Assembly (NCBI GenBank): GCA_002403115.1
Contig: DHHE01000077.1
Location: 576 to 8,068, forward strand
DNA from: a bacterium UBP2_UBA4780
Lineage (GTDB): Bacteria > Edwardsbacteria > AC1 > EtOH8
DNA: 7,493 nucleotides
Reading direction: 5' to 3'
The notes beneath the pieces are model-generated. The model worked only from the letters and a program-made list of their open reading frames with translations. It was not told the origin of the DNA and did not search any database. Every line of letters starts with the position of its first letter. Positions within the stretch are counted from its first letter, which is position 1. Below are positions 1 through 5,788 of the stretch, one piece after another. A program made the position numbers and the translations under genes.

Positions 1-1
1 G

Positions 2-607
2 AGCCCGGGAGACACCGCCACACTCCGCGGCCCCCTGGCCGAACTGCAGGGCGGGCGGGTCTCCGGCAAGGCCATGGACGACCGGGCCTGCCTGGCGGCC
101 ATGGTCAGGACGATGGAGCTGCTGGGGACGATGCGCCGCCCCTGGGACGTCTACGCCGTGGCCACCGCCCAGGAGGAGGCCGGGCTGGGCTACCTGGGCG
201 CGGTCACCTCGGCCTTCCGCATCCGGCCCGACCTGGCGCTGGTGCTGGACGTCACCCACGCCGACATGCCCCTGGCGCCCGAGCACAAGACCTTCGCCCT
301 TTCCAGGGGGCCGGTGATAGCGGTCGGGCCAAACATCCATCCGGCCGTGTCCCAGCGACTCATCCAGACGGCCCGCCGCCTGGAGATGCCGTTCCAGGTC
401 GAGCCGCTGGCCGGCAACTCCGGCACCGACGCCGTGGACATCCAGGTGGCCGGCTCGGGCATCCCCACCGGGCTGCTGGGGGTCCCGGTCCGCTATATGC
501 ACACCCCGGTGGAGACGGCGTCCCTGGCCGACATCGAGCGGCTGGCCCGACTGCTGGCCGCCTTCGTCTCCGAGCTGGACACCCTGGACCTGAGCTGGAG
601 GGACTGA
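2..607 (+). CDS. M42-family metallo-aminopeptidase, C-terminal part (5' end outside window)
   Basis: This is the C-terminal 201 residues of an M42 (TET/glutamyl aminopeptidase-like, sometimes called endo-1,4-beta-glucanase/FrvX-like) peptidase. The family forms cytosolic dodecameric di-metal aminopeptidases that trim short peptides released by proteases. The reading frame is open from base 2, before the first visible ATG at 74, and the preceding residues (VSGKAMDDR) already belong to the family core, so the true start lies upstream. Counting from the Met at 74, visible active-site elements are D2 of AMDDR (bridging metal ligand), E34-E35 of AQEEAG (general base and metal ligand), D59 of LDVTHAD (metal ligand) and H143 of YMHTP (metal ligand). 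All the metal ligands expected in this half are present, so it should be active. Family members are about 340-360 residues, so roughly the first 150 are missing. It ends two bases before the next M42 gene, so the pair is an operon. Substrate preference cannot be read from this fragment. Confidence 0.93.
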   Translation, partial: SPGDTATLRGPLAELQGGRVSGKAMDDRACLAAMVRTMELLGTMRRPWDVYAVATAQEEAGLGYLGAVTSAFRIRPDLALVLDVTHADMPLAPEHKTFALSRGPVIAVGPNIHPAVSQRLIQTARRLEMPFQVEPLAGNSGTDAVDIQVAGSGIPTGLLGVPVRYMHTPVETASLADIERLARLLAAFVSELDTLDLSWRD

Positions 608-609
608 GC

Positions 610-1689
610 ATGGCCCTGGACGTGAAACTTATCGAGAGGCTGACCGAGGCCCCGGGCGTCAGCGGTGACGAATCCGAGGTCCGGAAGCTCATCCGGGAAA
701 GGGTGACGCCACTGGCCGATTCGGTCCGGGTCGACGCCCTGGGAAACCTGATCGCCTTCAAGAAGGCCAGGACCCGGCCAGGGACGGGCAAAAGGAAGCT
801 GGTGATGCTGGCCGCCCACATGGACGAGGTGGGCCTGATGGTCACCCATCTCGACAAGTCGGGCTACCTGCGCTTCGACAAGGTCGGCGGCATCGACAAC
901 CGGCTGCTTCTGGCCAAGCGGGTGCTGGTGGGGAAAAAGAGACTGCCCGGGGTGATCGGCGTCTGGCCGGTACACTTCCTCAGACGGCGCACCGACCGGG
1001 AGAAGCCGCCCACGGCCGAGGAGCTGACCATAGACATCGGCGCCGCCAGCCTTGAGGAGGCCCAGTCTCTGGTAAGCGTTGGCGAGCACGCCTGTTTCGA
1101 GACCAGGTCCGAGAGCCGGGGGGGCCTGATCAAGGCCAAGGCCCTGGACGACCGGATCGGATGCTATATTCTTATAGAGCTGCTGAGGGACCGCCACCCC
1201 TTCGACCTGGCGGCCGCCTTCACCGTCCAGGAGGAGGTGGGCCTGCGGGGGGCCTCGGTGGTGGCCCACCAGCCCAAGCCCGACCTGGCCTTCATCCTGG
1301 AGGGCACCGGAGCCGCCGATTTCCCCCAGCCCAAGGGCGCGGAGCAGGGACGGGTGCCGGCCATGGGCGGCGGCCCGGTGATCACACTGATGGACCGCTC
1401 GGTGTTCTGCGACCGGGGCTTGGTGAGGCTGCTGGAGGAGACGGCCCGGCGGAACCGCATTCCCTTCCAGCACAAGCGGCCCGGCATCGGGGGCACCGAC
1501 GCCGGCCGGATCCATCTGGCCCGGGGCGGGGTGCGCACCGCGGTGGTGGCCGTGCCCTGCCGCTACATCCACGCGCCGGCCGGCCTGGCCAGCCTGAAGG
1601 ACGTCGCCTCGGCCCTGAAGCTGATGCGCTCGGCCCTGAGACGGCTTGGCCGGGGCGGCATTCCGGCAGGCGGGGCAGGCCAGAAATAA
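610..1689 (+). CDS. M42-family metallo-aminopeptidase (second, complete copy)
   Basis: This is a complete 359-residue M42 peptidase, full family length. Di-metal site residues are visible throughout: H70 and D72 in AAHMDEVG, D180 in KALDDR (bridging ligand), E208-E209 in VQEEVG (catalytic base and ligand), E231 in LEGTGAAD, and H321 in YIHAP. The ligand that is Asp in the preceding gene (LDVTHAD) is Glu here; the LEGT-type variant is well known in M42 and should still bind metal. The ATG at 610 is supported by a Shine-Dalgarno GGAGGG at 597-602, seven bases upstream and inside the end of the previous gene, so translation is probably coupled. The expected role is cytosolic aminopeptidase degrading oligopeptides, perhaps with a specificity different from its neighbour. 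The C-terminal tail after about residue 346 is Gly-rich and probably disordered. Clear divergence between the copies argues for an old duplication. Substrate is unknown. Confidence 0.94.
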   Translation: MALDVKLIERLTEAPGVSGDESEVRKLIRERVTPLADSVRVDALGNLIAFKKARTRPGTGKRKLVMLAAHMDEVGLMVTHLDKSGYLRFDKVGGIDNRLLLAKRVLVGKKRLPGVIGVWPVHFLRRRTDREKPPTAEELTIDIGAASLEEAQSLVSVGEHACFETRSESRGGLIKAKALDDRIGCYILIELLRDRHPFDLAAAFTVQEEVGLRGASVVAHQPKPDLAFILEGTGAADFPQPKGAEQGRVPAMGGGPVITLMDRSVFCDRGLVRLLEETARRNRIPFQHKRPGIGGTDAGRIHLARGGVRTAVVAVPCRYIHAPAGLASLKDVASALKLMRSALRRLGRGGIPAGGAGQK

Positions 1690-1695
1690 TACAAT
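1690..1695 (+). promoter_or_regulatory. weak candidate -10 box ahead of the OmpA/FecR gene
   Basis: The 48-base gap after the second M42 gene opens with a conspicuous AT-rich patch (about 1684-1713) in otherwise GC-rich DNA. It contains TACAAT (1690-1695, five of six matches to the -10 consensus) and TATAGC at 1701-1706. No good -35 hexamer lies at 16-18 bp from either, so this is only a candidate promoter. The gene could also be read through from the M42 operon, since no terminator hairpin is visible in the gap. The downstream start at 1738 has GGAG at 1727-1730, seven bases before the ATG. Confidence 0.3.
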
Positions 1696-1737
1696 ATTGA
1701 TATAGCGATCTAAAGAAACGCACTTCGGAGCCATGCC

Positions 1738-3741
1738 ATGAAAAAAGCCTTCATCATTCCCGCGCTGCTGGCGGCCGTTTTGGCCCCGGCCCAATCGATC
1801 AAGTTCGAGTTCTCCAACGTCCGCTTTCGGACCGGGAGCGCCGTCATCGATCCGGCCACCTACCCGGCCCTGGACTCCCTGGCCCAGTTCCTTTCCGCCT
1901 CCGGGGCCAAGGTGGAGATCGCCGGGCACACCGACAACGTGGGGAACGCCTCGGCCAACCGGCAGCTCTCACAGCGCCGGGCCGGGTCGGTGAAAAGCTT
2001 TCTGACTGCCCGCCACCGGATACCGGCCGGGCAGGTGGAGGCCCGCGGCTACGGGCACACCGTGCCCAAGGCCGAGAACTTCACGGCCGAAGGGCGGGCC
2101 GAGAACCGGCGGGTGGAGGTCACCGTCCTCTCCCAGATCCGCGCCGCCCGGGTCAGCTTTGTCCAGGGGAACGCATTCGTCCGCAAGCGGGGCGTCAGCC
2201 GCTGGGAGCCGGTGGAGCTGGGCCGGGTGCTGACGGTGATGGACGAGCTGGCCACCGACTCCACCGGAAGGCTGGAGATAACATTCGACAACGGCGGCAA
2301 GCTTAAGATGAGGCCCAGGTCCGACCTGGTCGTCACCCGGATGGCCCTGGAGGAGGGCGGTCGCGAGGCCGGCACCGACATCGGCCTCAAGCTGGGCAGG
2401 ATATCGGCCAAGATCGCCAAGCTGCAGATGAGGAAGGAGCGTTTCTCGGCGGCCACCCCGGCCGCGGTGGCCGGCATCCGGGGCACCGAATTCACACTGG
2501 AGTCGCGGCCCGACCAGGCGTCACTGCTCTCGGTCTGGGAGGACGAGGTCCTGTTCCGAGGGAACAGCGAGGGGTCCATGGACAAGCCGGTGGCGGCCGG
2601 GCTGGGATGCCTCTGTCTTCCGGGCCGGATGCCTGAGCCGCCGGTAGCGCTGCCCAAGCCGCCCATGCCTAAAAAACCGGCGGCCAACGACACCCTCTTC
2701 TACAACCCGGACCGTCCCAAGCCGTTCACCTTCTCCTGGGAGTCTCTTCCCGGTGTCCGGGCCCGCCTGGTGGTGGCCCGAGATGCCGACCTGAACGACC
2801 TGGTGGCCGAGCTGGTAACCGCCGACCAGGCCCACCAGATACCGGCCCAGAAGGCCGACCGCCTCTACTGGCAGCTGAACGCCGTGGACTCGACGGGCTT
2901 CGAGGGCCAGCCCTGGCCGCTGCGTTCGGTGGAGATCAGGCGCAAGCTGGACGGCCCCAGGCTGAACATCATCCTGCCCAGGCCCGGGCAAAAGATTGGC
3001 CGGAGGGAGGTGCTGGTGAGGGGTGAGACAGACCCCAAGTCCGCGGTCACCATCAACGGCCAGGAGGCCTGGCCGGACGCCGACGGCTTTTTCTCGCAGA
3101 CGGCCACCCTCTCCCCGGGCGAAAACGTCTTAACGGTGGTCTCCAGGGATCGGGCCGACAACACCACTACCAGCATGGTGAACGCGATCTGCCAGACCGC
3201 CAGGCGGTTCTGGGTGGGGCCAGGGCTTGGAGCCCTGAAGCTGGTGGGAGGCAAATGGGACATGTCCACCATCGGGCCGTCCGGGAGCATAAGGTTCCTT
3301 ACCAACCTGAACGACCGTCTCAGCCTGGGCGGGCAGACCGGCTTTGCCCAGGTAGGTTGCAAGCAGGATCCGGCCTTCGAGCCCCGGGGCGGAGAATACC
3401 AGACCACTCTCCTCTCAGGCTCGTTCCTGGCCCGGGCCTGCCCGTGGCCGGACCTTAATTTCGCCCCTTATGTGGCCGTGTTCGCCGGAGCCGTATCCTG
3501 GACCAACCAGATGGACACGCTGACCATCAACACTGATTTCGGCACACCGGCCGCCAGCCAGGACGACCTTTCGCCCCACGCCGGGCTGATATTAGGGGCC
3601 AGATACCGGGCGAACGAGACGATCCAGATATTCATCGAGGCCTCGGGCGGCTATCTTTCCACGAAAAAGTACAACGCGGGGCACTATGACGCCAACAACC
3701 TGACGGCGTCGCTGCAGACCGGGGTTATGTTCGGCTTTTGA
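1738..3741 (+). CDS. OmpA-like/FecR-like/Ig-like envelope protein with C-terminal outer-membrane beta-barrel
   Basis: This 667-residue exported protein has a modular layout. Residues 1-18 are a signal peptide (MKKAF, hydrophobic core, cleavage likely after APA). Residues 22-132 are an OmpA C-terminal-like domain with GHTDN (63-67) and LSQRRA (77-82). D66 and R81 are 15 apart, the spacing of the diaminopimelate-binding Asp/Arg pair in OmpA-family domains, so peptidoglycan binding is expected. Residues 138-275 resemble FecR (TPAAVAGIRGTEF at 240-252). A Pro-rich linker at 299-316 follows, then a strand-rich segment (325-400) and an Ig-like/glucodextranase-B-like domain (405-480: ETDPKSAVTINGQ, GENVLTV, DRADNT). 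Residues 490-667 are an amphipathic beta-barrel ending MFGF, with the C-terminal Phe recognised by the Bam machinery. The order is reversed relative to E. coli OmpA, where the barrel comes first. Cys291 and Cys293 in the linker and C541/C568 in the barrel are unusual. The barrel is paralogous to that of the next gene. The likely role is linking outer membrane to cell wall, by inference. Confidence 0.88.
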   Translation: MKKAFIIPALLAAVLAPAQSIKFEFSNVRFRTGSAVIDPATYPALDSLAQFLSASGAKVEIAGHTDNVGNASANRQLSQRRAGSVKSFLTARHRIPAGQVEARGYGHTVPKAENFTAEGRAENRRVEVTVLSQIRAARVSFVQGNAFVRKRGVSRWEPVELGRVLTVMDELATDSTGRLEITFDNGGKLKMRPRSDLVVTRMALEEGGREAGTDIGLKLGRISAKIAKLQMRKERFSAATPAAVAGIRGTEFTLESRPDQASLLSVWEDEVLFRGNSEGSMDKPVAAGLGCLCLPGRMPEPPVALPKPPMPKKPAANDTLFYNPDRPKPFTFSWESLPGVRARLVVARDADLNDLVAELVTADQAHQIPAQKADRLYWQLNAVDSTGFEGQPWPLRSVEIRRKLDGPRLNIILPRPGQKIGRREVLVRGETDPKSAVTINGQEAWPDADGFFSQTATLSPGENVLTVVSRDRADNTTTSMVNAICQTARRFWVGPGLGALKLVGGKWDMSTIGPSGSIRFLTNLNDRLSLGGQTGFAQVGCKQDPAFEPRGGEYQTTLLSGSFLARACPWPDLNFAPYVAVFAGAVSWTNQMDTLTINTDFGTPAASQDDLSPHAGLILGARYRANETIQIFIEASGGYLSTKKYNAGHYDANNLTASLQTGVMFGF

Positions 3742-3760
3742 AAGACCGCAACGGAAATGC

Positions 3761-3789
3761 TTGCAACAAAGGCGGATTTTCGCTATAAT
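3761..3789 (+). promoter_or_regulatory. sigma-70-type promoter for the Pro-rich barrel lipoprotein gene
   Basis: TTGCAA (-35, 3761-3766), a spacer of exactly 17 bases, then a perfect TATAAT (-10, 3784-3789). The predicted transcript start is near 3796, giving a leader of only about 23 bases that contains the strong Shine-Dalgarno AAGGAGG (3807-3813), five bases before the ATG at 3819. The patch is AT-rich within GC-rich surroundings. The gene is therefore probably transcribed independently of the upstream OmpA/FecR gene. No operator-like repeat is visible. Confidence 0.82.
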
Positions 3790-3818
3790 TATGGTTTGAA
3801 CATCTTAAGGAGGCGCCG

Positions 3819-4775
3819 ATGATAAACCTTTCCCGGTTCGGACTATTTTTGCTGCTGGCCTTATGCCTGTGCTTGGCGCCGGCCTGCGGTCCCAGCGTGA
3901 AACCAGAGGAGGCTCCGCCGCCGGAAGCGCTCCTTAAAACACCGCCCGAGGAAGAGCCGGCTACAGAACCACCGGCTCCAGAACCCGTAAAACCGGTTAG
4001 AAAGCCTTCCAGAATTGAAAAGCCGGTGGCAAAGCCGAAACCAGCAACCAAACCCGAACCCAGGCCCGAGCCGAAACCGGAACCAATAGTGGAAGCAAAG
4101 CCCGAGCCTAAACCAGAGCCCAAGCCGGAAGTCAAGCCCGAACCGAAGCCGGAGCCGGAAACCACGGTCAAACCGGAGGCCGAACCATCGGCCAGGGAGC
4201 CGGTGCTGGCCAAGGAGGAAAAAGAGCGCAAGTACTGGATGGGGCTCTACGCCGGAGGGGCCAAACTCTGGGGCGGCGTATGGAACCTGTCGACGGTCGG
4301 CCCCCAGGGAGGGGTCCTTTTCAGGTATCACCCCGACGGGAAAAAGCTGGGATTCGGACTGGACCTGGCTTACGCCCGTTTTTATTGCTACGAGGACATC
4401 TTCGAGCCAGAGGCCTCCGAGTACAAGACCGACATGATCCTGGCCGGGTTGACGGCGACTTACGACCTCCTGCCCGGGTCCACACTGTCGCCGTATTCCT
4501 CCCTGCATGCCGGGTTCACCAACTGGAACAACCAGATGCCGCCGGTCTACGCCGGGCAGCCGATGATGGACTGGGGCGACCCCGCCTCCAACATCAAGGG
4601 CACCAACCTCCACCTGGGCCTGGCCCTGGGCCTGCGGGCCAGGGTCTCGTCCGGCGTCTCTCTCTTTGTCGAAGGACGGGGCGGACTGATGCCCAACGAC
4701 AAGATGAACGTGGGACACCATGACGCAAACAATATGACCTCGGCCGTGGTGGCCGGGGCCATGTTCGGTTTTTAA
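3819..4775 (+). CDS. Probable lipoprotein with Pro/Lys/Glu-rich arm and C-terminal outer-membrane beta-barrel
   Basis: This is a 318-residue exported protein. Residues 1-22 form a strongly hydrophobic signal sequence ending APAC at Cys23, a plausible but non-ideal lipobox (Ala rather than Leu at -3); C16 and C18 within the core are less likely sites. Gly at +2 gives no Asp-type retention signal. Residues 28-135 are a low-complexity Pro/Lys/Glu/Ala arm, with KPEP/PEPKP repeats densest at 78-115 and reminiscent of the extended periplasmic arm of TonB. Residues 139-318 form a beta-barrel domain ending AMFGF, an outer-membrane insertion signature. This domain shares blocks with the preceding protein: KLxGGxW, STxGPxG, FEPxxxEYxT, WxNQM, GHxDANNxT and MFGF. 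The peptidoglycan-binding and FecR parts are absent here. A good promoter and Shine-Dalgarno precede it. The likely role is an outer-membrane protein whose N-terminal arm crosses part of the periplasm and may be lipid-anchored. Ligand or partner is unknown, and no named family could be assigned. Confidence 0.87.
   Translation: MINLSRFGLFLLLALCLCLAPACGPSVKPEEAPPPEALLKTPPEEEPATEPPAPEPVKPVRKPSRIEKPVAKPKPATKPEPRPEPKPEPIVEAKPEPKPEPKPEVKPEPKPEPETTVKPEAEPSAREPVLAKEEKERKYWMGLYAGGAKLWGGVWNLSTVGPQGGVLFRYHPDGKKLGFGLDLAYARFYCYEDIFEPEASEYKTDMILAGLTATYDLLPGSTLSPYSSLHAGFTNWNNQMPPVYAGQPMMDWGDPASNIKGTNLHLGLALGLRARVSSGVSLFVEGRGGLMPNDKMNVGHHDANNMTSAVVAGAMFGF
4020..4187 (+). repeat. In-frame KPEP/PEPKP-type coding repeat
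   Basis: A degenerate short-period repeat inside the barrel lipoprotein gene encodes alternating Pro with Lys, Glu or Arg (residues 68-123). Codons vary from unit to unit (ccg/cca/ccc, aaa/aag, gag/gaa), so the repeat is conserved at protein level more than at DNA level. That argues against recent slippage expansion and for selection on an extended, highly charged polyproline-like arm. Read antisense it gives a spurious Gly/Ser-rich open frame. Confidence 0.8.
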
Positions 4776-4782
4776 AAAACTC

Positions 4783-4811
4783 TTGACAAGCCAACAATAT
4801 AGTGGTAGATT
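4783..4811 (+). promoter_or_regulatory. sigma-70-type promoter with extended -10 for the Trp-rich lipoprotein gene
   Basis: A consensus TTGACA (4783-4788), a 17-base spacer, and TAGATT (4806-4811, four of six matches) immediately preceded by TGG (4803-4805), an extended -10 element. A run of six A (4774-4779) just upstream could act as an UP element. The predicted start is near 4818. The -10 lies in the left arm of the hairpin at 4801-4840, so transcripts begun here would lack that arm. Confidence 0.78.
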
Positions 4812-4844
4812 TTTTGCCGCAGGGCAAGAAATCCACCACTTTTT
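4801..4844 (+). terminator. Intrinsic terminator-like hairpin overlapping the next gene's promoter
   Basis: The arm at 4801-4818 (AGTGGTAGATTT then TTTGCC) pairs with 4823-4840 (GGCAAG then AAATCCACCACT). This gives an 18-bp stem with one A-C mismatch and one G-U pair around a GCAG tetraloop, followed by a run of five T (4840-4844). It lies 25 bases after the stop of the barrel lipoprotein gene and fits a rho-independent terminator for it, although the stem base is not especially GC-rich. Because it covers the -10 and start region of the next gene, it could equally be a repressor operator. Confidence 0.65.
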
Positions 4845-4845
4845 C

Positions 4846-4854
4846 AAAGGAGGG
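4846..4854 (+). promoter_or_regulatory. Shine-Dalgarno that fixes the start of the Trp-rich lipoprotein
   Basis: AAAGGAGGG lies with GGAGG (4849-4853) four bases before the ATG at 4858. This decides the start. The longer frame beginning with TTG at 4783 would use the -35 hexamer itself as start codon, has no ribosome-binding site, and would put 25 hydrophilic residues before a perfectly good lipoprotein signal peptide. Confidence 0.85.
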
Positions 4855-4857
4855 ACC

Positions 4858-5661
4858 ATGAAGACGCTGTTCCGCATCACCCTGTCCATCTCCCTGGTTT
4901 TGGCCCTGGCCTTGGCCGTGGGCTGCGGCAAGAAGGAGAACCCGACCACACCGGCCACCACTACCAATCCGCCGGCCCAGCAGGTGAGCGATGCCCAGTC
5001 AATAGCAGGATATGGAACCGGGGCCATCGGCTTCACCAAAGGTTTCTCGGGCGGGCTGTCAGGATGGACCCCGGGCACCACCGCGCCAAAAGCTGCCATC
5101 GGCATTACGGGACTCGCGGAATTGCCCAAATGGGATACCACCGGTTGGCAGGGGCCCACCAACCACACAAATTACTGGAATCCGACATCGGCCTCGGGCT
5201 GGTATTACGACACGTTGCTGGACAGCACGATGGTGGTCAAGATATGGGCCAAGTTCAAGCCGGATACAGTAAACCCGGTCCGGGTGGACTGGGAATACAA
5301 TTACACGACCGCCGACACGGTGCTGGAGTTTTCCGCCTACTGCTCCACGGCCACGGGGACAACCCACAACGGCGGATGGTACGTTGGCTACAGCATCGGA
5401 ACGAACACCCTGTATTACTGGCGGTTCACTTGGTCCAACGTGACCAATACCGGCTGGGAGGGCAACCCGCGGTTATGCTCCGGCCAGTTCGAGTACACCA
5501 GCAACCACGGGGTCTCGGGCAGCTTCACCTTCACCAACGGCTCGGGAACCGGATCGGCCAGCATAAACAGCACTATCTTCGTGAACTACGTGTTCAACAA
5601 CGACGGCACCGGGCACTACACCATAGTCGGCTACACCACGCAATACCCGTTCAACTGGTAA
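4858..5661 (+). CDS. Trp/Thr/Asn-rich probable lipoprotein of unknown function
   Basis: This 267-residue protein is not assignable to a named family. Residues 1-22 are a classic signal sequence (MKTLFR, then a Leu/Ala/Val core) ending AVGC, with Cys23 the likely lipidated residue and GKKEN following, so membrane anchoring on the periplasmic or outer face is expected. Residues 27-42 are a Thr/Pro/Asn linker. The rest (about 45-267) is rich in Gly, Thr, Asn, Tyr and Trp (12 Trp), with alternating patterns typical of an all-beta extracellular domain such as a carbohydrate-binding or jelly-roll fold. C162 and C207 could form a disulfide. The protein ends YPFNW, an aromatic terminus, but no clear barrel pattern is seen. 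A strong promoter and Shine-Dalgarno precede it, and a perfect terminator follows, so it is probably a monocistronic, well-expressed gene. Sugar binding is a guess from composition only. Confidence 0.85.
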   Translation: MKTLFRITLSISLVLALALAVGCGKKENPTTPATTTNPPAQQVSDAQSIAGYGTGAIGFTKGFSGGLSGWTPGTTAPKAAIGITGLAELPKWDTTGWQGPTNHTNYWNPTSASGWYYDTLLDSTMVVKIWAKFKPDTVNPVRVDWEYNYTTADTVLEFSAYCSTATGTTHNGGWYVGYSIGTNTLYYWRFTWSNVTNTGWEGNPRLCSGQFEYTSNHGVSGSFTFTNGSGTGSASINSTIFVNYVFNNDGTGHYTIVGYTTQYPFNW

Positions 5662-5676
5662 CCGGTCGGTGCATAT

Positions 5677-5716
5677 AAGAAGAAGCGGCCCGAAAAGGCC
5701 GCTTCTTCTTTTCTTT
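5677..5716 (+). terminator. Strong intrinsic terminator between convergent genes
   Basis: A perfect 14-bp stem, AAGAAGAAGCGGCC (5677-5690) with GGCCGCTTCTTCTT (5697-5710), surrounds the loop CGAAAA. The T-rich tail TTCTTT (5711-5716) follows on the plus strand. It starts 16 bases after the stop of the Trp-rich lipoprotein gene. On the minus strand the stem is followed by a weaker T/A-rich tail (TATAT), so it may also stop transcripts of the guanine deaminase gene, whose stop codon lies about 80 bases away. Confidence 0.92.
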
Positions 5717-5788
5717 CCCCCTCCCCCGCTTTCCTTCCCGCCAAAGGAGGAACTCTCCGAATAGCCAAGGAGGGGTTTAACGCTGCGG

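Noticed and set aside
1118..1124. G7 homopolymer within the second M42 gene as a phase-variation tract
   Set aside because: Seven G in GC-rich coding DNA encoding conserved-position Gly residues is unremarkable, and a cytosolic peptidase is an unlikely phase-variable target.
493..1929. Long 478-codon open frame on the minus strand across both peptidase genes
   Set aside because: It lies antisense to well-supported M42 motifs, its composition is the Gly/Arg/Pro/Gln-rich kind expected from GC-rich shadow frames, and it has no recognisable domain.
3742..3783. Possible terminator between the two barrel genes (CCGC near 3747 with GCGG near 3773)
   Set aside because: The arms are only about four bases with a long loop and no proper T-tract stem, so no convincing terminator is present.
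3725..4231. Minus-strand frame encoding a Gly/Ser/Phe repeat protein (GSGFGSGLG-like)
   Set aside because: It is the exact antisense of the KPEP coding repeat; the regular pattern comes from the sense-strand repeat. The sense gene has a promoter, Shine-Dalgarno, signal peptide and barrel homologue.
3861..5168. 435-codon minus-strand frame across the barrel lipoprotein and the next gene
   Set aside because: It crosses a strong promoter and terminator hairpin, overlaps two well-supported plus-strand genes, and shows no domain.
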